The notes beneath the pieces were generated by a model. It saw nothing but the letters and a program-made list of their open reading frames with translations, searched no databases and was not told where the DNA came from. Source: Mesoaciditoga sp. (GTDB lineage Bacteria > Thermotogota > Thermotogae > Mesoaciditogales > Mesoaciditogaceae). From it: a DNA stretch of 34,068 bases. The stretch is taken from the NCBI GenBank assembly GCA_015489955.1, contig WFYR01000117.1:1-34068 (forward strand), in the 5' to 3' direction. The first letter of the stretch is position 1; each line of letters starts with the position of its first letter. This document shows, one piece after another, positions 1-7,306 of this stretch. The position numbers and the translations under genes were made by a program.

Positions 1-13
1 AATTGGAAGTGCC

Positions 14-496
14 ATGGAATTCGTACCGTCTCAAGAAAGAATATGGGAAGAGATGGGATATTTGGACACGATGAAATTCTTCGGAAAATTCGTTGGAAAG
101 CGCTATTACATATATCCCTCTTCAAAAAATATCTTAATTGATGCCATGCTGAAAATGAATAGAAAAGAAATTGAAAAGCTGGCGAATATCATTGGCGTGA
201 ATGTAGAAGTCAACAGCGTGGATTTTGCGGTTTATGAAAAGATCTTGCCAGAACTTTTAAATTACTTTCCTTCTTCTTCTTTTGAAGAATTGAACCTTTC
301 CGTCCTTGAATACGCCGCTTCTTTTTTAAACATTCCACGTTTAAAGGCGTACACGCAATATTCGCTTTGCCAGGCTATAACAAAAGCTAAAATTCCCAAG
401 CGTCCATTTTGGAAATCTTGGAAGAAAAAAGATTTGAAAATCGTTGAATTCGTTAAGGAAATATGTGAAAATGTAGAAAGCGAAAATAAAGGTTAA
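14..496 (+). CDS. Unrecognised protein, possibly 5'-truncated
   Basis: I do not recognise this family. The product from the first ATG is 160 residues, soluble-looking, with no signal peptide or membrane segment. It is rich in aromatic residues at the N-terminus (WEEMGYLDTMKFFGKF) and has a basic, tryptophan-containing patch near residues 130-140 (KRPFWKSWKKK). The frame stays open upstream of position 14 to the window edge, reading Ile-Gly-Ser-Ala before the Met, so the gene may start outside the window. A weak purine run (GGAAG at 5-9) could instead serve the ATG at 14. It ends just upstream of the pilin promoter, so it closes the previous transcription unit. The coding call rests on the long open frame and E/K-rich composition like its neighbours; no function is proposed. 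Confidence 0.7.
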   Translation: MEFVPSQERIWEEMGYLDTMKFFGKFVGKRYYIYPSSKNILIDAMLKMNRKEIEKLANIIGVNVEVNSVDFAVYEKILPELLNYFPSSSFEELNLSVLEYAASFLNIPRLKAYTQYSLCQAITKAKIPKRPFWKSWKKKDLKIVEFVKEICENVESENKG

Positions 497-502
497 AGTT
501 TG

Positions 503-532
503 TTGACCGTCGAGACGATAATATGTTAGAAT
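503..532 (+). promoter_or_regulatory. Promoter of the pilin-like gene
   Basis: TTGACC (503-508) and TAGAAT (527-532) are separated by 18 bases, and a TG at 524-525 forms an extended -10. Each hexamer matches the sigma-A consensus at five of six positions. The predicted start near 539 leaves a leader of about 40 bases before the ATG at 580. Confidence 0.75.
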
Positions 533-579
533 GAGGAAGTTTCTTACAATCAAAAGGAAAACTTACGGAGGTGAACTTA

Positions 580-1059
580 ATGAGAAAGAGGAAAGAAGGT
601 TTTACGTTGGTTGAGCTTCTCATCGTTATGGCTGTTATAGCCGCTTTGATGGGAGCTTTGGTACCTGTGGCATTGAATGCCATAAAACACGCAAATGCAA
701 CAAGAATAGCAGAAAATTTGAGGTCCATTGAAAGTGCCGTTCAGAATTACGCTTACAGTGAACACAAACTTCCATCATTGAGTACGCTGGTAAATGGAAA
801 TTACCTCACTGGAAAAATAGATACAAGTGAGTACGGGATTTATTATTATGATGCAAGTAACACTAAGTGGGATCAGACAAATAATACTTCAATCAGCGGA
901 GTCGCTACTATAGCAGTGGTGTACAGCGGAAGTGCCGCTAACCCTGATCAGGTATACAATGCTTGGCAAGAAGCAACCGCTGTGACTAATTTTGCAAACG
1001 ATAGTGGTCTTCCATCAGCTGGCGTAGGAGTTACCACAACTATAGCCAAATACTGGTGA
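580..1059 (+). CDS. Type IV pilin-like / pseudopilin protein
   Basis: This is a 159-residue prepilin. A short basic leader (MRKRKEG) is followed by the canonical cleavage and methylation motif, G then FTLVE, with Glu at +5. A hydrophobic helix of about 20 residues follows (LLIVMAVIAALMGALVPVAL). After prepilin peptidase processing the helix would pack into a pilus or a type II secretion pseudopilus. The C-terminal part is rich in Ala, Ser, Thr and Asn, as expected of an exposed pilin globular domain. The ATG at 580 is chosen because GGAGGTGA at 567-574 sits five bases upstream. An in-frame GTG at 571 lies inside that ribosome binding site and is rejected. Its own promoter lies upstream and a hairpin terminator downstream, so it looks monocistronic. 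No pilus assembly genes lie nearby. Confidence 0.9.
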   Translation: MRKRKEGFTLVELLIVMAVIAALMGALVPVALNAIKHANATRIAENLRSIESAVQNYAYSEHKLPSLSTLVNGNYLTGKIDTSEYGIYYYDASNTKWDQTNNTSISGVATIAVVYSGSAANPDQVYNAWQEATAVTNFANDSGLPSAGVGVTTTIAKYW

Positions 1060-1084
1060 TAATCAATTAAATATTTAATAATTG

Positions 1085-1109
1085 AAGCCCACTTCACGTG
1101 GGCTTTTTT
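1085..1109 (+). terminator. Intrinsic terminator after the pilin gene
   Basis: AAGCCCAC (1085-1092) pairs perfectly with GTGGGCTT (1098-1105) around a 5-base loop, and a run of six T follows at 1104-1109. It lies 26 bases after the pilin stop and isolates that gene from degV. Confidence 0.9.
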
Positions 1110-1120
1110 GTTGCCATTCT

Positions 1121-1150
1121 TAGCCAAAAACGCTTTTTTTAGTGTATAAT
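1121..1150 (+). promoter_or_regulatory. Probable promoter of the DegV gene
   Basis: A perfect TATAAT lies at 1145-1150. A weak -35-like TAGCCA (1121-1126) is 18 bases upstream. The element sits between the pilin terminator and the DegV start at 1182, which supports the call. The -35 assignment is uncertain. Confidence 0.6.
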
Positions 1151-1181
1151 ATTTTAAAATTGTTGAAAGGAATGTTGAGGC

Positions 1182-2042
1182 ATGATAGGAATCATATGTG
1201 ATTCTGGAACAGATCTTCCGGATGAAATTTTAGAAGACAAACGTGTGAAAATGGTCCCGCTGAAAGTTATATTAGGCGACAAGATATACAAAGATAGATT
1301 TGAAATAAATGAAGAAAAGGTTTTAGAATTCATGAAACAAGGTTTTCCAAAAAGCTCTTTGCCAAATGCGGATGAAGTTAAGAACGCCCTCATGGAAATG
1401 GTAAAAGATGGGTACAACGAAATAATAGGCGTGAACATCTCAAGTGGATTAAGCGGCACGCATAACGTTTTTAAGATGGCCGCCTCTGATTTCGTAAAGG
1501 AGTTTCCTGACATCAAAATTGAAATTGTAGATTCTTTGAACATATCAATGGGAGCGGGATTTTTGGTTTACAAAGCTTTGCAGTTGATAGACAGTGGTGC
1601 AAGTTTTGAAGAAGTGGTGAATGGCGTAAAAGACTCCATAAAGAAATCAAAACTCTTTTACACAATTCCAACCCTCAAATTTTTAAAAGCAGGCGGAAGG
1701 ATAGGAAGAGTTGGCGCGACGATGGGAGAGATATTGAGCCTGAAGCCGGTTATCTCCGTGGATAAAAATGGAAAGTACTACACTGTGACAAAAGCTCGTG
1801 GCATGAAGAGGGCAGTCGATAAAATGCTAATGGATTTAAGAGATTTCGCAAGGAACAAAAAGGTTATGGCGTTGTCCATTTATCATTCTGGAAAGAGTTC
1901 TCAAACGTTTGAATTGATCGATTACATTCAGCAAGATTTAAAGTCTTTGAACGCTGAAGTGGTTTTTAAAAAGAGCACCACACCTGTGCTTTTGGTCCAT
2001 GTTGGGGATGGGCTGATAGGCGCTGGTGTTTTAACGGAATAG
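1182..2042 (+). CDS. DegV family fatty-acid-binding protein (FakB-like)
   Basis: The 286-residue product has the DegV fold signature. It opens with MIGIICDSGTDLP, carries the SSGLSGT fatty-acid-binding motif near residues 88-94, and has a KFLKAGGRIGR segment in the C-terminal half. Characterised members (FakB) bind a fatty acid and present it to the FakA kinase, so exogenous or recycled acyl chains enter phospholipid synthesis. No fakA-like gene is in this window, so the partner is unknown. The length is normal for the family. The start at 1182 has AAAGGA about 12 bases upstream. The gene ends convergently with the downstream cyclase gene, and the two coding regions overlap by 12 bases. The family assignment is strong; the ligand is inferred. 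Confidence 0.9.
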   Translation: MIGIICDSGTDLPDEILEDKRVKMVPLKVILGDKIYKDRFEINEEKVLEFMKQGFPKSSLPNADEVKNALMEMVKDGYNEIIGVNISSGLSGTHNVFKMAASDFVKEFPDIKIEIVDSLNISMGAGFLVYKALQLIDSGASFEEVVNGVKDSIKKSKLFYTIPTLKFLKAGGRIGRVGATMGEILSLKPVISVDKNGKYYTVTKARGMKRAVDKMLMDLRDFARNKKVMALSIYHSGKSSQTFELIDYIQQDLKSLNAEVVFKKSTTPVLLVHVGDGLIGAGVLTE

Positions 2043-3818
2043 ATTGAAATTCTTTGATTTCATCCTTTTCTTCTCTTCGTACATCTTCATATCCGCGATG
2101 GCTATAAGTTCATCCTGAGTGCTTCTAAAATCGTATTGCGTGCAACCGTGGCTTAAAATCACGCTGTAAGGCTTTTGGCCGCTTTCGTTAAGCCCTTGAA
2201 AGTCGATTTTAACTTTTTGCCACATCTTTTCGGAATTTTCCAGAGTGCAAGAGGGGAATATCAAAAGAAATTCGTCTCCGCCTATTCTGCACAATACGTC
2301 TGATTTTCGTATGTTTTTAAGCATCAGCTTAACGGAAGTTTTTATCAATTCGTCACCGCAAGCGTGGCCGAATTTATCGTTAACGTGTTTCAGATCGTTT
2401 ACGTCTACAAAGCATATCGAGAGTGGCTGACCGCTTCTTTGTGAAGATTTCATCTTTTCATTTAGTATTGCCAGGCCAGTTCTTCTGTTGTATACTCTCG
2501 TCAATTCGTCGTATGTGGCGTACTTTTTGAGTTTTTCTTCTATTTCTTTTCGTTCATTCACGTTTTCAAGAATGCCAAAGATCGTTAATGGATTTTGATT
2601 TTCATCGCTTTTTATCACCTTTCCACGAGCCGCGATCCATTGCCATTTTCCTTCACGTGAAAGCATTCGATATTCAACATCGAATTGGGAGTTACTGTCT
2701 TTTACGTACTTTTTTAACGATTCAAAGACATTTTCAAAATCGTTGGGATGCACCAATTTTCGAAATGCTTCGATGGAATCTTCGAAATCGCCAAATTCGT
2801 AACCAAGTTGGGTAAAAATCTCTTTGGAAATTTTCAATTTTTTTTCAGCCACGTCGTACTCAAAAACTGAAACTCTTGATGATTCAAGCGCGAGTGCGTA
2901 GCGTTTCATGATTTCATCTCTGCTTTGCTGTAGCCTTTTCAATTCATCCACGTCTAAAGCTGACACTACAAGCATTGGTTCACCAAATAAATCCACTTTT
3001 TTCGAGCGGAGATCCACCCATTTTTCCCTTCCGCTCTTTGTTACGATCTTGACGGCGTATTCCTTTACGGCTCTGGCACCTTTAAGCCTTTTTAATCCTC
3101 TTTCCTTTACCATTTCTACAAAATCGGGATGTATAAGTTCCCAAAAACTCATTTTGAAAAGTTCATCCTGTGTGTACTCACTCATTTCACACGCCATTCT
3201 GTTCACATACGAAAACTTCAAAGACGAATCTATTAAAACTATTCCAACTGGCGAAAAGTCGCTCAACGTTTTGAACTTTGTTCTGCTTCTGTTTAATTCC
3301 TCTTCCAGGACTTTTATCTTAAAAGCGTTCGCGGCCAAATTCTTGAACAGCCTTACAATTTCCCATGATCGCCTGGTGAAGTGTTTTTCGCTTTCCTTTA
3401 AGATGTCTATCCCTATTCCCGCCACGTTTTTATTTCCCACTTTCAAATCGAAGACCAACGATTCTTTTAGAGGCTTAATGGCGCCGGCGAATTTTTTTCT
3501 CGTTTCATATGAATGCAAATCCAGAGTGTTTTTCACCAACAACACTTCGTTTTTTGGAAGGATGAAATCGTCTTCGTCAAATTCTAATTTCTTTAACGCT
3601 TCTAAATCGTGGCACACGGCATCAACAAATTTTACCTTTTTATTTTCGTATATAAAAGCGCTTCCGCAATCCGCTTCGTGAATTATTTTCATCAGTTCCC
3701 TTAACATCTGTGACAAAAAATCGCTCGCATCGCTTTCAAATGGGTTAAGCGTGGAGATGAATTCTATCAGATCTTGCATTTCCGATGGAAATTTTTTCAT
3801 GTGATAATCATTTTCCAT
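2031..3818 (-). CDS. Diguanylate cyclase with GAF, two PAS and GGDEF domains
   Basis: This 595-residue signalling protein should make cyclic di-GMP from GTP. The order is an N-terminal GAF-like domain (about 25-170), a short coiled segment, PAS (about 180-295), a second PAS with PAC (about 305-425), and GGDEF (about 430-590). The active-site motif GGDEF is intact at 513-517. An inhibitory RxxD (R504-D507) sits five residues before it, so product feedback is likely. There are no membrane segments, so it is cytoplasmic. The start at 3818 has AGGAG (3829-3825 on the minus strand) six bases upstream. It is divergently oriented to the HD-GYP gene, whose N-terminus and second GAF domain resemble this protein's N-terminus. 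The sensed signal is unknown. Confidence 0.92.
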   Translation of the reverse strand: MENDYHMKKFPSEMQDLIEFISTLNPFESDASDFLSQMLRELMKIIHEADCGSAFIYENKKVKFVDAVCHDLEALKKLEFDEDDFILPKNEVLLVKNTLDLHSYETRKKFAGAIKPLKESLVFDLKVGNKNVAGIGIDILKESEKHFTRRSWEIVRLFKNLAANAFKIKVLEEELNRSRTKFKTLSDFSPVGIVLIDSSLKFSYVNRMACEMSEYTQDELFKMSFWELIHPDFVEMVKERGLKRLKGARAVKEYAVKIVTKSGREKWVDLRSKKVDLFGEPMLVVSALDVDELKRLQQSRDEIMKRYALALESSRVSVFEYDVAEKKLKISKEIFTQLGYEFGDFEDSIEAFRKLVHPNDFENVFESLKKYVKDSNSQFDVEYRMLSREGKWQWIAARGKVIKSDENQNPLTIFGILENVNERKEIEEKLKKYATYDELTRVYNRRTGLAILNEKMKSSQRSGQPLSICFVDVNDLKHVNDKFGHACGDELIKTSVKLMLKNIRKSDVLCRIGGDEFLLIFPSCTLENSEKMWQKVKIDFQGLNESGQKPYSVILSHGCTQYDFRSTQDELIAIADMKMYEEKKRMKSKNFNLFR

Positions 3819-3850
3819 TATATGCTCCTTTCACATAAAATGTTTATACA

Positions 3851-3859
3851 ATTATAACA
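3851..3859 (-). promoter_or_regulatory. Extended -10 promoter for the GAF-PAS-GGDEF gene
   Basis: On the minus strand TGTTATAAT (3859 down to 3851) is a perfect extended -10, TG-n-TATAAT. No good -35 is visible at 16-18 bases. It sits 33 bases upstream of the start codon. Confidence 0.65.
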
Positions 3860-3891
3860 TAATAGCCTTTAACACATCGTCGTTGAATTAA

Positions 3892-3920
3892 TTGATTTGC
3901 TGTGATATCATAGCTATGAA
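3892..3920 (+). promoter_or_regulatory. Promoter of the HD-GYP gene
   Basis: TTGATT (3892-3897) and TATGAA (3915-3920) are separated by 17 bases. The start codon at 3959 follows with a good AAGGAG at 3948-3953. The promoter is back to back with that of the cyclase gene, so the two opposing enzymes could share a regulator bound between 3860 and 3892. Confidence 0.6.
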
Positions 3921-3958
3921 TTAAAAGCAAATTCGAAAACGAAAGATAAGGAGAAAGC

Positions 3959-5935
3959 ATGTTAGAAGATTTTCCACAGGACATGAAACTAATGGTGGAT
4001 TTCGTGTCTAAAGTGAATCCCTTTGAAGACGATGAAGAATTTTTTGAAGGGATTTTAAAAGTCACCGCTGAGATGGTTAAAAAAGCGGAATATGGTGTTT
4101 TGTTTCAAATCAAGGAAGATTCCGCCTTTGTAAAGGCTTCGTTTGGTTACGACAAAAACGTGAAAAAAATATCTTTTGCCTCCTTTTTGTCACTGCTAAA
4201 TTCGCCCTGTGAAACGGAAAATGAAGAATGGAAAAGAGCGGTTCTTGAGACAACCGGAGTTAATTTAAAAGAATCGCTTTCGTGCCTTTTGTTTTCAGAG
4301 AAAAACGAAAAATTCATAGTTGAGTTGGGCACTTCTAAGGAAGATGGCTTTTCGCAAGGCGATTTAAAGAAGATGAGATTGTTCTCCCATCTGACACACA
4401 ACATTTTAAGGGTAAGAGGGATGGGAAAGTCTCTTGACAATGAAAGGGAAATTTACAAATCCATATTGGAAAAGAGCCACGATTCAATCATAATTTTTGA
4501 CAACGGAAAGTTGCTCTTTGTTAACGAAGAAGTCAGCCACCTAACCGGATATTCTAAGGAAGAACTTTTGACTATGAACGCCTGGGATGTAGTTCATCCA
4601 AAAGATCTTCCGCGCCTTATGAAGTACCATGAAAGAAGAAAAAAAGGCGATGAATCTCCAAAAGAGTACACGGCCGTGATCGTAAGAAAAGATGGGAAGG
4701 AAAGATTGTGCCATTTCAACACTAAAACCATTTATTTAAGCGGTGAGCCCGTTATGCTGGCGTCGTTAAGGGATATTACCGAAGAAGAAAGTGCAAAAGA
4801 AAAGCTGGAAGCGGCGAATTTGGAGCTGAAAAAAGCTTACAAAAGGATGGAAGACTTAAACCTTCGTTTTCAAAATATAAGCGCTTTGTTGGCGAAGATG
4901 GGAATTTCTGAAATGAGCGAAAACGAATTTCTCAACCAGGTTTTGAAAAGCACGCTTCAAGTTGTGCCCGTCGCAAAGTACGGCTCGCTTTCTCTTATAG
5001 AAGGTGATGAATGGCGCTTTGTGGCGACTGTGGGCCATGATCTACAAAAATTGAAAAATCTTCACTTAAAGCGTGAATATATTCTTTCTGGTAACGACAA
5101 AGTTGTGGACAACATACTTGAATTTGATGAAAGAGTAATTCCGCCTTCGTTACTTGAAAAGTTTAAAGATGCCGTTCTACCGATTAAACAAACGATAATG
5201 GTTCCTTTAGATCTTTCCGGAAATAAAGAAGGTTTTCTATGTGTGGATATTCCCAGAGATAGTGAGGAGCGTTTTTCAACAGAGGATGTGAAAGCGGTCG
5301 AAAGTTTTTCAAAGATAGCGTCAGCTTTTTACATATTGAGAAAGTATTCCAGGGCGCAGGAAGAGATGAAGAACAAGATCATAATGATGTTGACAAAAAT
5401 TCTTGAAAAGTACGATCCTTACACCGAAGGCCATTCTGAGAGAGTTGCGAACTGTTCGGTTCGAATGGCAAAGAGGCTTGGATTTAGCGAAGATGAATTG
5501 AAAAAGATCTGGCAAGAGTCTATACTTCACGATGTGGGAAAGCTTTTTGTGCCATTAGAAATTTTGAACAAAGAAGAAAAACTCACTCTGGAAGAATTTG
5601 AAGAGATAAAAAAGCATCCACTCATAGGTGCGGAGATCATTAAGGAAGGCGCGCAGCTTCATGATATAGCGTTGATCGTAAAGTGCCACCATGAAAGGTG
5701 GGACGGCAAAGGTTATCCGCAAGGGATAGCGGGTGAAGAGATTCCGATAAATTCGAGGATAATGGCGATATGTGACGCTTACGATGCCATGACAAGTGAT
5801 AGGGCATATCGGCGCGCGAAGAAGAAAGAAGATGCCATCGAGGAAATAAGAAAAAATGCGGGAAAGCAATTTGATCCCAACTTGGTTGGAGAATTTCTTA
5901 AGATGATTAAAGATGTGGAAAACTTTGAGCATTGA
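3959..5935 (+). CDS. GAF-PAS-GAF-HD-GYP phosphodiesterase
   Basis: This 658-residue cytoplasmic protein should hydrolyse cyclic di-GMP. It has an N-terminal divergent GAF-like region (about 20-150), PAS with PAC (about 165-280), a coiled coil (about 280-305), a second GAF (about 315-465) and a C-terminal HD-GYP domain (about 470-655). The catalytic HD pair is H524-D525, in ILHDVGK. The HD-GYP signature HHERWDGKGYP is complete at 577-587, so the enzyme should be active. The N-terminal segment (LMVDFVSKVNPFEDD) matches that of the divergent cyclase (LIEFISTLNPFESD). The second GAF also resembles the cyclase GAF. The REC-GGDEF gene starts 12 bases downstream, so these two are probably co-transcribed. 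The PAS and GAF ligands are not predictable. Confidence 0.93.
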   Translation: MLEDFPQDMKLMVDFVSKVNPFEDDEEFFEGILKVTAEMVKKAEYGVLFQIKEDSAFVKASFGYDKNVKKISFASFLSLLNSPCETENEEWKRAVLETTGVNLKESLSCLLFSEKNEKFIVELGTSKEDGFSQGDLKKMRLFSHLTHNILRVRGMGKSLDNEREIYKSILEKSHDSIIIFDNGKLLFVNEEVSHLTGYSKEELLTMNAWDVVHPKDLPRLMKYHERRKKGDESPKEYTAVIVRKDGKERLCHFNTKTIYLSGEPVMLASLRDITEEESAKEKLEAANLELKKAYKRMEDLNLRFQNISALLAKMGISEMSENEFLNQVLKSTLQVVPVAKYGSLSLIEGDEWRFVATVGHDLQKLKNLHLKREYILSGNDKVVDNILEFDERVIPPSLLEKFKDAVLPIKQTIMVPLDLSGNKEGFLCVDIPRDSEERFSTEDVKAVESFSKIASAFYILRKYSRAQEEMKNKIIMMLTKILEKYDPYTEGHSERVANCSVRMAKRLGFSEDELKKIWQESILHDVGKLFVPLEILNKEEKLTLEEFEEIKKHPLIGAEIIKEGAQLHDIALIVKCHHERWDGKGYPQGIAGEEIPINSRIMAICDAYDAMTSDRAYRRAKKKEDAIEEIRKNAGKQFDPNLVGEFLKMIKDVENFEH

Positions 5936-5947
5936 ATAACAGGGGGA

Positions 5948-7306
5948 ATGGCGTTGAAGATCGTGGTTGCCGATGACAGCAAGATGTGGCGTACCATTTT
6001 GAAGGATTTTTTATCAAAGAATGGCCACGACGTGGTAACCGTTGAAGATGGGTTACAAGCTTATTCTAAGATATACGAAATAAGCGCCGACGCCCTCATT
6101 TCCGATGTTGTGATGCCAGGACTTAACGGCTACCAGCTTTGCAGAATTTTGAAAAAAGATCCCAACCTTAAAGATATGCCAATTATTCTTTTAACAGGTT
6201 CCACCGATACTGTGGACAGATTCTGGAGTATGTACTCGGGGACGGACGCATACATAGAGAAAAGCTCTCGCAACGCGCTTGAAAACGTCGAAAAGATGTT
6301 GGAAAAATTCAATTGGGAAAACAAGATCGCACCAAGAAACGGAAAGGAAATGTTCGCAACGCTTTTGGACGAATTGTTAACAGAAACAACTTTGAGAGCG
6401 GAAACGAGAGAGCTTTCAAATCACGTTGAAGACATGGATTATACAGTTCAAAAGATAAGAAATTTGCTTAAGAGCATATTCAACGTTGAATCCATCGCCA
6501 TACTCATAATAAGCATGAGCGAGATGTTGCTTTACTCTTCTTCTAAGGAGCCTAAGTATATGGAAAAGGCTTTACTTTCAGAGATGAAGAGGCCCTATTT
6601 TCCGCCATCCCACACTTACAAAACTCTAGCTGGAAAAGAAGATTTTTCCAATTTACAAAGAATTTGCAACGTTATCTCTTACGATGGAAGGGAAGAAGGG
6701 GTGGTAGCGCTTTGGAGAGAAAAAGAATTTTCTTTAAGGGAAAAAGCGTTGCTTTCCATAATATGCGAAGAACTTGGCGGGATATTCAAAATAGGCATTC
6801 AAATGAACGATTATCGTAAAGACGCCTATTACGATGATTTAACAGGCATTGCGAATTTCAGGGCGATTGAGGAGCATCTTGAAAAATTGTGGAAGGCTGG
6901 CAAAGATTTTGAACTTTCAATAATAGACATCGATCATTTCAAAAAAGTTAACGATACCTACGGTCATGAAGTTGGAAACGAGGTTTTAGCAGGTCTTGGG
7001 AAGATGCTGAAAGAATTCAGCGAGAAAAATGATACCTTCGTTGGAAGATTTGGCGGAGAAGAGTTTCTATTGATATCTGAAAAAGTCCACTTTCTTACCG
7101 ATGCGCTGGAAGAGTTTAGGCAAAAGGTAAAAGAAACCCATTTTTCTAAAAGCGTTCCAGAACTCACAATTACCGTGAGCGCCGGAGTCGCAATGAGAGA
7201 CGATTTGAAAAGCTTCACCGAAACCATAGAGTATGCCGATAAATGGCTTTACGAAGCTAAGAAAGGCGGGAGAAACATGGTGAGAAGCTATGAGAGTTTC
7301 GGATAA
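5948..7306 (+). CDS. Response regulator with REC, GAF-like linker and GGDEF
   Basis: This 452-residue protein begins with a receiver domain. It has the acidic pair D9-D10, phosphoacceptor D53 (ISDVVMPG), a Thr near residue 83 (LLTGST) and K105. A GAF-like middle region follows (about 165-290), then a GGDEF domain with GGEEF at 369-373. It should be a diguanylate cyclase controlled by phosphorylation. Unlike the cyclase at 2031-3818, the position of the inhibitory RxxD holds KNDT, so classic product inhibition is probably absent. No histidine kinase gene is in the window, so its phosphodonor lies elsewhere. A GGGGGA run serves the ATG at 5948. The last 17 bases overlap the start of the RND transporter gene, which implies translational coupling. 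Confidence 0.93.
   Translation: MALKIVVADDSKMWRTILKDFLSKNGHDVVTVEDGLQAYSKIYEISADALISDVVMPGLNGYQLCRILKKDPNLKDMPIILLTGSTDTVDRFWSMYSGTDAYIEKSSRNALENVEKMLEKFNWENKIAPRNGKEMFATLLDELLTETTLRAETRELSNHVEDMDYTVQKIRNLLKSIFNVESIAILIISMSEMLLYSSSKEPKYMEKALLSEMKRPYFPPSHTYKTLAGKEDFSNLQRICNVISYDGREEGVVALWREKEFSLREKALLSIICEELGGIFKIGIQMNDYRKDAYYDDLTGIANFRAIEEHLEKLWKAGKDFELSIIDIDHFKKVNDTYGHEVGNEVLAGLGKMLKEFSEKNDTFVGRFGGEEFLLISEKVHFLTDALEEFRQKVKETHFSKSVPELTITVSAGVAMRDDLKSFTETIEYADKWLYEAKKGGRNMVRSYESFG

Noticed and set aside
2908-3681. Long open frame on the plus strand opposite the GAF-PAS-GGDEF gene
   Set aside because: It lies wholly antisense to a well-supported gene with conserved domains, has Ser/Phe-rich shadow composition, and lacks a ribosome binding site.
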